Part shown: positions 23,612 through 30,863 of the stretch, in pieces
How positions within the stretch are numbered: the first letter of the stretch is position 1
How the letters are laid out: each line of letters opens with the position of its first letter
Source: an uncultured Bacteroides sp.
GTDB taxonomy: Bacteria; Bacteroidota; Bacteroidia; Bacteroidales; Bacteroidaceae
Direction: 5' to 3'
NCBI GenBank assembly: GCA_905201685.1
Contig: CAJKOW010000016.1
Location: 1-32,255 of the forward strand
DNA: 32,255 bases
Made by a program: the position numbers and the translations under genes
The notes under the pieces: generated by a model
Databases searched by the model: none
Told to the model about the DNA's origin: nothing
The model's input: the letters and a program-made list of their open reading frames with translations, nothing else

Positions 23612-24373
23612 CTATGCTGCCCCGGCCGATCTGAGAAACAGGGTCAGGAGTTCCCGATTGGCTTCTCCGTCGATTTCCAATTCCCTCTTTTCTTCGAAAA
23701 GGCTGAGCGAGCGGGGGCACTCGCCACAGATATCCACGCCGATCACCGATTCTTTACTCAGGATGATGCCCAGCAGGTGTTCGAGTTCGTCAAGCGAAAG
23801 CGAGCCCTGATCCCAGTTGGTGGCAGCCGATGCGGCATTCAGCACGTCTTTATCGACCGAGATGTAGATGGGGCAATCGATATGTTCTTCGGAGAAGCGG
23901 CGCCAGCTTTCCTCGTGCGACAAGTCGGTTTCGCTATAGCACTTCACCTTGTCGCCATAACCCGTCGTCATGGCTTCGACCAGCTTTTCGGCAGCCCCCA
24001 CGATGAATACCTTGCGCAAGAAGGAGTTGGTTTCGAGCACGTCCTTTACCCACGACCCGCACGACAGCATGTCTTCGAACAGCGTAGGTTGCATGTCGGG
24101 GTGATGGTCGAAAACGACCAGCGAGAAAGGTTCGCGAATCTTGTCCGTCCACAACTTGCTCAGGTAGTGATAGTTGCCCGAGTCGATGAAGTGAATGCCA
24201 TCGGGCGGAAAGGGAGCCATCTTCGCTTCGAGGCAGCGACGGGCGTCGGCATCGCAATAGCAATCCACGCCGTTCAGATCGGTGCAGTCGATCCAGCGGA
24301 AGCGGCGGTTGTTCACGAAGTGTTCTTCTTCATATACACGGGTGAAATTCATCAGGATGATGTTCGGCTTCAT
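23612..24373 (-). CDS. Arginase/agmatinase-fold protein
   Basis: The 253-residue protein has the ureohydrolase metal-binding pattern: GNYHY (H69; usual GGNHS), DHHPD (D89, H91, D93; usual DAHxD) and SVDKDVLN (D174, D176; usual SxDxDxxDP). It therefore probably binds two Mn2+ ions and hydrolyses a guanidino or similar C-N bond, but it is shorter than arginase (about 300) and lacks the usual substrate loop sequences, so arginase activity itself is doubtful. Its start ATG overlaps the stop of the alcohol dehydrogenase by four bases (ATGA), so the two are translationally coupled. A small hairpin (23583-23606, ATGCCG/CGGCAT) lies just past the stop, without a T-run. Confidence 0.8.
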   Translation of the reverse strand: MKPNIILMNFTRVYEEEHFVNNRRFRWIDCTDLNGVDCYCDADARRCLEAKMAPFPPDGIHFIDSGNYHYLSKLWTDKIREPFSLVVFDHHPDMQPTLFEDMLSCGSWVKDVLETNSFLRKVFIVGAAEKLVEAMTTGYGDKVKCYSETDLSHEESWRRFSEEHIDCPIYISVDKDVLNAASAATNWDQGSLSLDELEHLLGIILSKESVIGVDICGECPRSLSLFEEKRELEIDGEANRELLTLFLRSAGAA

Positions 24374-25419
24374 CGGCGGCCTCCTTCCATGGTCACAGCC
24401 ACTTTGATGACCCCGTCGGCGCGACTTTCGAACAGGCGATAGGCTTCATCGATGTCAGACAGTGGGAAGCGATGGGTGATGAGCGGCGTGGTATCGATCT
24501 GTCCTTGCTCGATCAGGCGGAGTATCTCGGCACAATCGCATCCGTCCACCCCACCCGTTTTGAAGGTCAGGTTCTTGCCGTACATGTCGGGCAACGGAAG
24601 TACCTGCGGACGGTCGTAGAGGGCAACGACGGTGACCACGGCATTGGGGCGTGCGCACTGCCATGCCAGGCAGAAGCTGTCGTCCGAACCCGCTACTTCT
24701 ATCACCACGTCGGCACCGCCATGAAGGCTGTGCGCAAGGACGAAGTCGCGACACGCTTCGGGTTCCGTCACCAACACGCCGGGATAATGTTCTTCGACGA
24801 AGCGCCTCCTTTCGGCCGACTTTTCGCAAACAATGATGCGCCGAGGATGCTTCAAAAAGGTGCAAAGCAAGGTGCAGATACCCGTAGGGCCCGCCCCGAT
24901 CAGAAGCACTGTGTCGTCGGGTGCGATGTCGGAAATGCGCGTTGCCCAATAGCCTGTGGCGAGGATGTCGCCCACGAAAAGCGCCTGTTCGTCATTCACC
25001 GTGTCGGGGATGCGGTCGAGGCCCTGGTCGGCATAAGGCACACGCACGTATTCGGCTTGTCCGCCGTCGATGCGGCAACCCAACGCCCATCCGCCGTGAA
25101 CGTCGGTACAGTTGTTTACATAACCGTGGCGGCAGAAGAAACATTCACCACAGAAGGTTTCGACGTTGACCGTCACCCTGTCGCCAGGCCTTACCGTAGT
25201 CACAGCCGAACCTATCTGTTCGACGACGCCCACCATCTCGTGCCCCACGGTGATGCCGGGCACGGCGCGAGGCACACTGCCATGCTTGATGTGCAAGTCG
25301 CTGGTGCAGATGCTTCCCAGGGTGACACGCACCAGTGCGTCGCGCGGATCAATCAACCGTGGCATCGGCTTCTCGACGAGGGCAAACCTCCCTTTCTCGA
25401 TATAAGTATATGCAAGCAT
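24370..25419 (-). CDS. Zinc-dependent alcohol dehydrogenase family protein (MDR)
   Basis: The 349-residue medium-chain dehydrogenase oxidises an alcohol or polyol with NAD(P). Catalytic zinc ligands are C38 (SICTSD) and H60-E61 (GHE); the structural zinc lobe has C90, C93, C96 and C104 (ETFCGECFFCRHGYVNNC); the Rossmann motif is LLIGAGPTG, about residue 172. Length and GDRV motif are typical. The active-site context resembles sorbitol/threonine dehydrogenase-like enzymes but the substrate is not readable. A strong Shine-Dalgarno AGGAGG stands 11 bases upstream of ATG 25419. The gene overlaps the arginase-fold gene by four bases, implying that both act on the same compound or pathway. Confidence 0.9.
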   Translation of the reverse strand: MLAYTYIEKGRFALVEKPMPRLIDPRDALVRVTLGSICTSDLHIKHGSVPRAVPGITVGHEMVGVVEQIGSAVTTVRPGDRVTVNVETFCGECFFCRHGYVNNCTDVHGGWALGCRIDGGQAEYVRVPYADQGLDRIPDTVNDEQALFVGDILATGYWATRISDIAPDDTVLLIGAGPTGICTLLCTFLKHPRRIIVCEKSAERRRFVEEHYPGVLVTEPEACRDFVLAHSLHGGADVVIEVAGSDDSFCLAWQCARPNAVVTVVALYDRPQVLPLPDMYGKNLTFKTGGVDGCDCAEILRLIEQGQIDTTPLITHRFPLSDIDEAYRLFESRADGVIKVAVTMEGGRR

Positions 25420-25430
25420 TTCTTGTATTT

Positions 25431-25436
25431 CCTCCT
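25431..25436 (-). promoter_or_regulatory. Shine-Dalgarno site of the dehydrogenase gene
   Basis: Read leftward, AGGAGG followed by 11 bases and ATG at 25419. Strong sites like this are rare in this phylum, so the start is secure. Confidence 0.6.
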
Positions 25437-25460
25437 TTTTATAAAGTCAAATGGCAGACA

Positions 25461-25468
25461 CAAACATA
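25461..25468 (-). promoter_or_regulatory. Candidate -7 element of the dehydrogenase-arginase operon
   Basis: Read leftward, TATGTTTG matches TAnnTTTG about 40 bases before the start codon. No clear -33 box accompanies it. Confidence 0.35.
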
Positions 25469-25757
25469 CGAATAAAATCCGATAAGGCGTCCCACTTGCA
25501 GGTACTAATTTCATCCCAGCCACACGCGGACGAAAAAAAATAGCAACTCAGCATCGATACATCCGAAGAAAAAAATTCGTAACTTGCGCCGCCAAAAAGG
25601 GTTCCTAAGTTGAAGGAGTTAAAGAAGTTAAGGGAAGTTATCGCCCACCAAGGTGGGCTTGGAAGTTAAAGCCGATAGTTCGAGTGTAGGGTCGGTATCC
25701 TTTTTCACAAAGGTACTGGCGCGACTCCTAAAATTCATAGTTTCCTAACTGCCCGAT

Positions 25758-25832
25758 AAACTCAAAAAAACAAAAAATCAGAAACTCAAAACTTAAAAAC
25801 TCAAAAACTCAAAAACTTAAAACTTAAAACCT
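25758..25832. repeat. Degenerate ACTCAAAA/ACTTAAAA tandem repeat
   Basis: About eight imperfect 8-9 base units of the form ACTCAAAA or ACTTAAAA run up to ten bases before the DUF1847 start codon. The unit length and A-richness differ from the other repeat families in the window, but the position, hugging a gene boundary, is the same. Confidence 0.7.
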
Positions 25833-25842
25833 AACGCCACAT

Positions 25843-26637
25843 ATGGCCGACAATTATCTTGAAAACCAGTTCGAACAATACCAGGCACGAAAAGCCGCCT
25901 GGGAGAGAGAGAAGAAACTTGGCAAAAGGAAAGCACACCCCGCCACCCGGCCGACAGCCGACAAGGCGGCACCTGCCGAAAACGTAACGCCCGACACAGG
26001 AACAACACCGCCCTCGTGCGTGGATTGCGGCACCCAAAACTGCAAGTACAAGACCAAGACTTATCCCGACTTCTGCCTCACTACCCACCTCGACCCCGCC
26101 GACCGGCAATGGGCACTGGAGCGCTACGACGAAGGGCGCAACCACGACATCATGGTGGCCAGCGCCGAAGTCGAGTACGAAGGCTATTGCCAATGGACAC
26201 GCGTGGAGGAAATCATGCGCTTTGCCCGTAAGATAGGCGCCCACAAGATAGGCATCGCCAACTGCATCGGCCTTGTCAGCGAAGCGCGCATCTTCGCCCG
26301 CATCCTGCGCGAAAACGGCTTCGAGGCCTATTCCGTCGTCTGCAAGGTGGCCGGACAGGCCAAGTCGTCGGTAGGCATCCCGCAGCAATGCGAAAGCATC
26401 GGAGCGGCCATGTGCAACCCCATCCTGCAGGCACGCCTGCTGAACAAGGCCAAGACCGACCTGAACGTAGTCATCGGCTTGTGCGTGGGGCACGACAGCC
26501 TCTTCTACAAATACTCCGAGGCCTACGTCACCACGCTGGTCACCAAGGATCGGGTGACGGGCAACAACCCCGCCGCCACGCTCTACACCGCCCATTCGTA
26601 TTATCGTAAAAAACTGTCGCCCGACCCACAACCATAA
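25843..26637 (+). CDS. DUF1847 domain protein
   Basis: The 264-residue protein has the cysteine pattern of DUF1847, thought to be a metal-binding domain: C59, C62, C67 (CVDCGTQNC) and C78 at the N-terminal side of the domain, with further conserved Cys at about 136, 163, 179, 187 and 210. About 55 residues precede the domain, starting MADNYLENQFEQYQARKAAW, a charged helix followed by a Pro/Ala-rich linker, an extension not needed for the core family. No signal peptide. It is the first gene of an operon with an RluA-type pseudouridine synthase (18 bases downstream) and a YgbA-like protein. The function is unknown; an iron-sulfur or zinc protein is plausible. Codon use is GC-rich like its neighbours. 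Confidence 0.85.
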   Translation: MADNYLENQFEQYQARKAAWEREKKLGKRKAHPATRPTADKAAPAENVTPDTGTTPPSCVDCGTQNCKYKTKTYPDFCLTTHLDPADRQWALERYDEGRNHDIMVASAEVEYEGYCQWTRVEEIMRFARKIGAHKIGIANCIGLVSEARIFARILRENGFEAYSVVCKVAGQAKSSVGIPQQCESIGAAMCNPILQARLLNKAKTDLNVVIGLCVGHDSLFYKYSEAYVTTLVTKDRVTGNNPAATLYTAHSYYRKKLSPDPQP

Positions 26638-26655
26638 GCCCCCGTCCGACGCCCT

Positions 26656-28347
26656 ATGCTTCACCCATTTACAACGCTCATATCGCACCTCACCCTACCC
26701 CGGAAGTTCACCTACCCCTTCTGCTACACACCCCATCCCCTCTGCCTGCGCGCCGCCTACGAAGTGCAGGAGTATCTGAAGCAACAGAAGCAATGGAAAA
26801 GCGAGCTGGACGCCGGCAAAATGTTCGGCGTACTGGTGGTGCGCACGCCCGACGACCGGTTGGGCTACCTGGCCGCCTTTTCGGGCACCCTGGCAGGCAC
26901 CAACGTACACCCCTTCTTCGTGCCGCCCGTGTATGACATGCTTCAACCCGACGGCTTCTTCCTGCAGGAAGAAAAGCAGATAGAAGAGATGAACGCCCAG
27001 ATCGACACCATGGCCAACGACCCGAAATACTTAGAGATGAAAGCCACGCTGACGCGAAAAGAACGAGCCACCGCCGCCGTCCTCGACGACGCCAAAAACG
27101 CGATGAGGGAAGCCCGCCTGCTACGCGACAAGCGACGCAAAGAAACCGTCATGAGCCCCAAGGGCAAACTATCGGCCAAGGAAGAAGCCGAGATGATACG
27201 CGAAAGCCAGTTTCAGCGAGCCGAATACAAACGCTTGGAGAAGAAGCTGACCGCCCCCCTCGAAGCCCTGCGCGAAGAAATCGACCAGATGGAGGACCGG
27301 ATCTTCCGGCTGAGGTGGAAGCGAAAACACCTTTCGGCAGGGTTGCAGCAACGACTGTTCAAGAAGTTCGAGCTGCTCAACGCCAAAGGCGAGGTGAAAA
27401 ACGTGTTCGACATCTTCAAGGAAATCCAGAAATTCCCGCCCGCGGGTTCGGGCGAATGCGCCGCCCCCAAACTGCTGCAACAAGCCTACCTGCACGGTTG
27501 GCAACCCATCGCCATGGCCGAATTCTGGTGGGGGCAGTCGCCCAAAACCGAAATACGCCGCCAGGGCAACTTCTACCCCGCCTGCCAGGGCAAGTGCGGT
27601 CCTATCCTGGCGCACATGCTCGTGGGCCTCGACGTGGAGGACAACCCCATGCAAGGCTTGCAGACGGCCATGCAGCCGCTGTCCATCGTCTATGAGGACG
27701 AATGGATGGTCGTGGTCGATAAGCCGGCGGGCATGCTCTCGGTGCCGGGCAAGGAGAAAGGATGCGTCTCGGTGTACAGCATCATGCGCCAGCGCTACCC
27801 CGACGCCGAAGAACCCATGATCGTGCATCGGCTGGACATGGCTACCTCGGGGCTGATGATCGTCTGCAAGGCAAAGCGCGCGCATCAGGCGCTTCAAAAG
27901 CAATTCGAAGAACACCTGGTGCGCAAACGCTACGTCGCCCTGCTCGATGGCAACGTGCGCAACCTGAAGGGGCGCATCGAACTGCCCCTCTGCCCCGACC
28001 CTCACGACCGTCCGCGCCAACTGGTGCACGCCCTCTACGGCAAGGAGGCCATCACCGAGTACGAGGTACTGAGCAAGCGCAACAACCGCACGCTGGTAGC
28101 CTTCTATCCGCTGACGGGGCGCACCCACCAGCTGCGCGTGCACGCCGCCCACCCGCTGGGATTGGATTGCCCCATCGTGGGCGATGAGCTGTACGGACGC
28201 AAGGGTCAACGCCTGTGCCTGCATGCCGAGTCGCTGGAGTTCACCCACCCCGTCACGGGCAAGAAGATGCACATCCGACGGAAAGCAGAGTTCACGCAAG
28301 AATACAATTCCGCACCCACCGACAACCTCGACACCTCCGACCTATGA
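26656..28347 (+). CDS. RluA-family pseudouridine synthase with long N-terminal coiled-coil
   Basis: The 563-residue enzyme isomerises a uridine in RNA, most likely rRNA or tRNA. Its C-terminal part (about 340-550) is the RluA catalytic domain, with D394 in VHRLDMATSG as nucleophile and the family run GRTHQLRVH near 490. The N-terminal 330 residues are extra: a conserved block (about 25-100), a charged coiled coil (about 105-245), and a block reading CAAPKLLQQAYLHG, then AEFWWGQSPKTEIR and GNFYPACQGKCGPIL (about 268-317) with Cys residues that may bind metal. This architecture is known in Bacteroidota and some gammaproteobacteria, twice the size of minimal RluA. No frameshift is seen. Its stop overlaps the next start by four bases. 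The target site cannot be inferred. Confidence 0.9.
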   Translation: MLHPFTTLISHLTLPRKFTYPFCYTPHPLCLRAAYEVQEYLKQQKQWKSELDAGKMFGVLVVRTPDDRLGYLAAFSGTLAGTNVHPFFVPPVYDMLQPDGFFLQEEKQIEEMNAQIDTMANDPKYLEMKATLTRKERATAAVLDDAKNAMREARLLRDKRRKETVMSPKGKLSAKEEAEMIRESQFQRAEYKRLEKKLTAPLEALREEIDQMEDRIFRLRWKRKHLSAGLQQRLFKKFELLNAKGEVKNVFDIFKEIQKFPPAGSGECAAPKLLQQAYLHGWQPIAMAEFWWGQSPKTEIRRQGNFYPACQGKCGPILAHMLVGLDVEDNPMQGLQTAMQPLSIVYEDEWMVVVDKPAGMLSVPGKEKGCVSVYSIMRQRYPDAEEPMIVHRLDMATSGLMIVCKAKRAHQALQKQFEEHLVRKRYVALLDGNVRNLKGRIELPLCPDPHDRPRQLVHALYGKEAITEYEVLSKRNNRTLVAFYPLTGRTHQLRVHAAHPLGLDCPIVGDELYGRKGQRLCLHAESLEFTHPVTGKKMHIRRKAEFTQEYNSAPTDNLDTSDL

Positions 28348-28655
28348 CCACCTCGCGCATCGAACAAGAACAGCAAACCGTCCGCCAGATGATACGCCTC
28401 TACTGCCGGCGGAAGGAGAAAAACAAAAGCCTGTGCTCAGCTTGCCGCGAGCTGGAGGAGTATGCCTGCAAACGCCTGTCGCGCTGCCCCTTCGGCGAGG
28501 CAAAACCCACCTGCCGCCTGTGCACCGTGCATTGCTACAAGCCGCAGATGAAGCAGCGCATGAAGGAGGTGATGCGCTACGCCGGCCCCCGGATGCTGCT
28601 CTATCATCCGATAGCGGCCATCCGGCATTTATGGAGGGAGTATTTCAAGAAATGA
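28344..28655 (+). CDS. YgbA-like nitrous-oxide-stimulated promoter family protein
   Basis: The 103-residue protein matches the PF11756 family, whose E. coli member YgbA is induced by nitric oxide stress. It has eight cysteines (C21, C31, C34, C42, C48, C57, C60, C64) in CSAC, CKRLSRC and CRLCTVHC patterns, suggesting a zinc or iron-sulfur site, and a basic helical C-terminus (MKQRMKEVMRYAG). The ATG at 28344 overlaps the TGA of the pseudouridine synthase (ATGA), so translation is coupled. The mechanism is not established; repair or protection of Fe-S proteins has been suggested for the family. Confidence 0.85.
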   Translation: MTTSRIEQEQQTVRQMIRLYCRRKEKNKSLCSACRELEEYACKRLSRCPFGEAKPTCRLCTVHCYKPQMKQRMKEVMRYAGPRMLLYHPIAAIRHLWREYFKK

Positions 28656-28681
28656 ACGCGGCGGGGCAAGAATAAGGTAGT

Positions 28682-28759
28682 AAAAAAAATCACCACAAAT
28701 TGCACAAATTACCACAGAAAATGATAATAATCTGTGACAATCCGCACCATTCGTGGTGA
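28682..28759 (-). terminator. Terminator-like hairpin between YgbA and MaoC genes
   Basis: TCACCAC (28690-28696) pairs with GTGGTGA (28753-28759), and CACAGA (28713-28718) with TCTGTG (28731-28736). Read leftward it ends in eight T residues (28682-28689), so it probably terminates the MaoC gene; the repeated ACCACA and TCTGTG words are typical of a dispersed intergenic repeat family in this phylum. Confidence 0.45.
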
Positions 28760-28787
28760 AACATCGAAAAAACGCCGCAGCGAAAAC

Positions 28788-29252
28788 TCAATTGAAGTAG
28801 TACAGGAAGACGGCCACGCCTTCGAGGGCCTTCTTCTTCTCGCCCTCAATCTCGATGGCAAACTTGATTTCGGCCTTGGCCACGCCGCGCAGATTGGCCA
28901 GCGACTGAAGGTCGGCCACCAGACGGATACGCTGCCCCGACAGGACGGCCTGTCCGAACTTCATCTTCTCCATGCCATAGTTGATCATCATCTTCAGGTT
29001 GTTCACCTCGATGATCTGTCCCCACAGGTAAGGCAGCATCGAAAGGGTCAGATAGCCGTGCGCGATGGTGCTGTGGAAGGGACTTTCGGCCTTGGCGCGC
29101 TCGGTGTCCACGTGAATCCACTGATGGTCGAGCGTGGCGTCGGCAAACAGGTTGATGCGCTCCTGCGGCAATTCTACATAGTCGGACACGCCGATGCGCT
29201 GTCCTACCAACTTTTCAAAATCCTCGTACGAATTGATAACAACTTTTTCCAT
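28788..29252 (-). CDS. MaoC family dehydratase/hydratase
   Basis: The 154-residue cytosolic hot-dog-fold protein is a MaoC-like (R)-specific enoyl hydratase, acting on acyl-CoA or acyl-carrier-bound enoyl groups. The hydratase-2 motif is visible: the catalytic pair D42 and H47 in FADATLDHQWIHVD, then SPFHSTIAHGYLTLSMLP (57-74). The C-terminal strands carry the usual GEKKKALEGVAVFL. The ATG at 29252 is chosen because it starts at the family N-terminus; the longer open frame upstream covers the promoter. No fatty-acid degradation genes are adjacent, so the substrate is open. It is transcribed leftward and convergent with the YgbA operon. Confidence 0.9.
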   Translation of the reverse strand: MEKVVINSYEDFEKLVGQRIGVSDYVELPQERINLFADATLDHQWIHVDTERAKAESPFHSTIAHGYLTLSMLPYLWGQIIEVNNLKMMINYGMEKMKFGQAVLSGQRIRLVADLQSLANLRGVAKAEIKFAIEIEGEKKKALEGVAVFLYYFN

Positions 29253-29281
29253 AAATTCCTTTTTAGATTTATAACGGCGCG

Positions 29282-29314
29282 CAAATATCGTTTTTTTTCG
29301 TGGAAAAGACAAAA
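29282..29314 (-). promoter_or_regulatory. Candidate promoter of the MaoC gene
   Basis: Read leftward, TTTTG (29314-29310), 20 bases, then GATATTTG (29289-29282), one base off TAnnTTTG. It diverges from the YjbQ promoter, so both genes are served from a roughly 80-base region. Confidence 0.5.
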
Positions 29315-29329
29315 GAATCAGTACAAGGA

Positions 29330-29361
29330 TTGCCGCACAAACCAATTTTGGCGTATATTTG
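29330..29361 (+). promoter_or_regulatory. Promoter of yjbQ
   Basis: TTG (29330-29332), 21 bases, then TATATTTG (29354-29361), close to the phylum consensus. Including neighbours, 29353-29362 reads GTATATTTGC and so also fits GTANNTTTGC. The leader before the yjbQ ATG is about 65 bases. Confidence 0.65.
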
Positions 29362-29431
29362 CACAAAGTCCGCCCCGCCAAAGGCACACAACAACCGGCG
29401 GACAAAAACCCTACAGAAGAACCGAAAAGAC

Positions 29432-29842
29432 ATGATATCGCAGAAAGAATTCACCCTGACGCCCCACTGCAGGGGCTTCCACTTAGTGACCGACGAAATA
29501 GTGCGCAACCTGCCTCCACTGCCCGAAACGGGGCTGCTGCACCTGTTCATCAAGCACACCTCGGCCGCGCTGAGCATCAACGAGAATGCCGACCCCGACG
29601 TGCAGACGGACATGACCGCCATCTTCGACCGCTTGGTGCGCGAACGCGAACCCTACTACCAACACACCTGCGAGGGCGACGACGACATGCCGGCGCACGC
29701 CAAATCGACGCTGGTGGGCGCCTCGATCACCATCCCCATCAGCCACGGACGCCTGAACATGGGCATCTGGCAGGGCATCTACCTGTGCGAGTTCCGAAAC
29801 CGGGGCGGAGGACGAAGGATTGTGGCGACGGTTGTGGGATGA
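29432..29842 (+). CDS. yjbQ: YjbQ/UPF0047 family protein (secondary thiamine-phosphate synthase type)
   Basis: The 136-residue cytosolic protein belongs to YjbQ, for which weak thiamine-phosphate synthase activity has been described; the true role is unclear. The landmark is HTSAALSINENADPDV (42-57) with conserved Ser, Asn and Asp residues, then the acidic EGDDDMPAHAKS (81-92) and the GIWQGIYLCEFRNRGGGR tail. Length is normal. The ATG at 29432 is the family start; upstream ATGs lie before or within the promoter leader. It is followed within eight bases by a heptamer repeat array and then the SDR gene in the same direction. Confidence 0.92.
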   Translation: MISQKEFTLTPHCRGFHLVTDEIVRNLPPLPETGLLHLFIKHTSAALSINENADPDVQTDMTAIFDRLVREREPYYQHTCEGDDDMPAHAKSTLVGASITIPISHGRLNMGIWQGIYLCEFRNRGGGRRIVATVVG

Positions 29843-29849
29843 ATAAAAA

Positions 29850-29975
29850 AATGAAGAATGAAGAATGAAGAATGAGGAATGAAGAATGAAGAATGAGGAA
29901 TGAAGAATGAGGAATGAAGAATGAGGAATGAAGAATGAAGAATGAAGAATGAGGAATGAGGAATTGAGAATGAAA
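29850..29975. repeat. AATGARG heptamer array, about 18 units
   Basis: Sixteen consecutive exact units AATGAAG or AATGAGG run from 29850 to 29961, followed by AATTGAG and AATGAAA. The last unit supplies the ATG (29970) of the SDR gene. The period of seven puts TGA in all three forward frames, so the array stops any readthrough from yjbQ. Copy number is likely variable between strains. Confidence 0.92.
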
Positions 29976-30722
29976 AGGGCTGTGATTATCGGGGCTACGT
30001 CGGGCATAGGGCTCGAAGTGGCACGGCTGTTGCTTCGGCAGGGATGGCGCATCGGCGTGGCCGGACGGCGCGAAGAGGCCTTGCAAGCACTGCGCTCAAC
30101 GGCGCCCGAACGGGTGGAGACGGCACGCATCGACGTCACCTGCGACGATGCCCCCGAACGCCTGCGCACGCTCATCGACCGGCTGGGAGGCATGGACCTG
30201 TTCTTCCTCAGCTCGGGCATCGGCTATCAGAACCAGACGCTCGACCCCGACATCGAACTGCGCACCGCGCGCACCAACGTCGAGGGCTTCACCCGCATGA
30301 CGACCGCCGCCTTTGCCTACTACAGGCAACTGCAAGCCGAGGGACGCCTGCCGAGCGAGGGCGGACACATGGCCGTCATCAGCTCCATCGCGGGCACCAA
30401 GGGGCTGGGAGCCGCGCCGGCTTACTCGGCCACCAAACGCTTTCAGAACACCTACATCGACGCCCTGGAGCAGCTGGCACGCATGCAGCGCCTGCGCATC
30501 CGCTTCACCGACATCCGCCCGGGATTCGTGGCCACCGACCTGCTGCGCGGCGGCAGCTATCCCCTGCTGATGCGCCCCGAACGCGTGGCACAACACATCG
30601 TCAAAGCCCTGAAGCGACGCAAACGGGTGGTGATCATCGACTGGCGCTATCGCATCGTAGTGTTCCTCTGGAGGCTCATTCCGCGATGGCTGTGGAAGCG
30701 AATGCCGGTAGGGAGAAAATGA
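29970..30722 (+). CDS. SDR family oxidoreductase
   Basis: The 250-residue classical short-chain dehydrogenase reduces or oxidises a carbonyl/alcohol with NAD(P). The cofactor motif is GATSGIG (8-14); catalytic residues are S138/S139 (VISSIAGTKG), Y152 and K156 (PAYSATKRFQ). The NNAG motif is replaced by SSGIG (81-85). The last 35 residues are very basic and then hydrophobic (RRKRVVIIDW, RIVVFLWRLIPRWLW), like a membrane-binding helix at the C-terminus, seen in a DUF-like subgroup of short-chain dehydrogenases. The ATG at 29970 lies in the last unit of the AATGARG array; a start at 29949, also inside the array, would add seven residues. Repeat units flank both ends. Substrate unknown. Confidence 0.9.
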   Translation: MKRAVIIGATSGIGLEVARLLLRQGWRIGVAGRREEALQALRSTAPERVETARIDVTCDDAPERLRTLIDRLGGMDLFFLSSGIGYQNQTLDPDIELRTARTNVEGFTRMTTAAFAYYRQLQAEGRLPSEGGHMAVISSIAGTKGLGAAPAYSATKRFQNTYIDALEQLARMQRLRIRFTDIRPGFVATDLLRGGSYPLLMRPERVAQHIVKALKRRKRVVIIDWRYRIVVFLWRLIPRWLWKRMPVGRK

Positions 30723-30759
30723 AAAAAAATGAAGAACTAAAAAATGAAGAACTTTAAAA

Positions 30760-30790
30760 AATGAAGAATGAAGAATGAAGAATGAAGAAT
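30760..30790. repeat. Second AATGAAG array, 4 units
   Basis: Four exact AATGAAG units start at 30760, just after similar degenerate words (AAAATGAAGAAC) following the SDR stop at 30720-30722. The same unit stands before the SDR gene, so the gene is bounded by direct repeats about 0.8 kb apart. Confidence 0.85.
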
Positions 30791-30792
30791 TT

Positions 30793-30848
30793 ACCATTAA
30801 TCATTAACCATTAACCATTTACCATTAACCATTAACCATTATCCATTA
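30793..30848. repeat. ACCATTA heptamer array, 8 units
   Basis: Eight seven-base units (five ACCATTA, plus ATCATTA, ACCATTT and TCCATTA) run directly on from the AATGAAG array up to 15 bases before the transglycosylase start. The unit contains TAA across unit joins, in all forward frames by virtue of period seven. Confidence 0.88.
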
Positions 30849-30863
30849 TCCACCGCCCTTAAA

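Larger units (their letters stand above)
25420..25842. other. Intergenic region between divergent operons
   Basis: The two operons diverge from this 423-base gap. It holds the dehydrogenase Shine-Dalgarno and -7 boxes at the left, a stretch of GAAGTTAA-like words (about 25612-25640), a short perfect hairpin GCCCACC/GGTGGGC at 25643-25658, and an A-rich tandem repeat at 25758-25832. No gene is visible, and no clear rightward promoter was found. Confidence 0.6.

Noticed and set aside
27169..28299. A 376-codon leftward open frame opposite the pseudouridine synthase
   Set aside because: His/Gly/Val-rich shadow typical of GC-rich antisense frames.
29850..30848. Heptamer arrays considered as a CRISPR array
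   Set aside because: Units are 7 bases in direct tandem with no spacers and no cas genes nearby.
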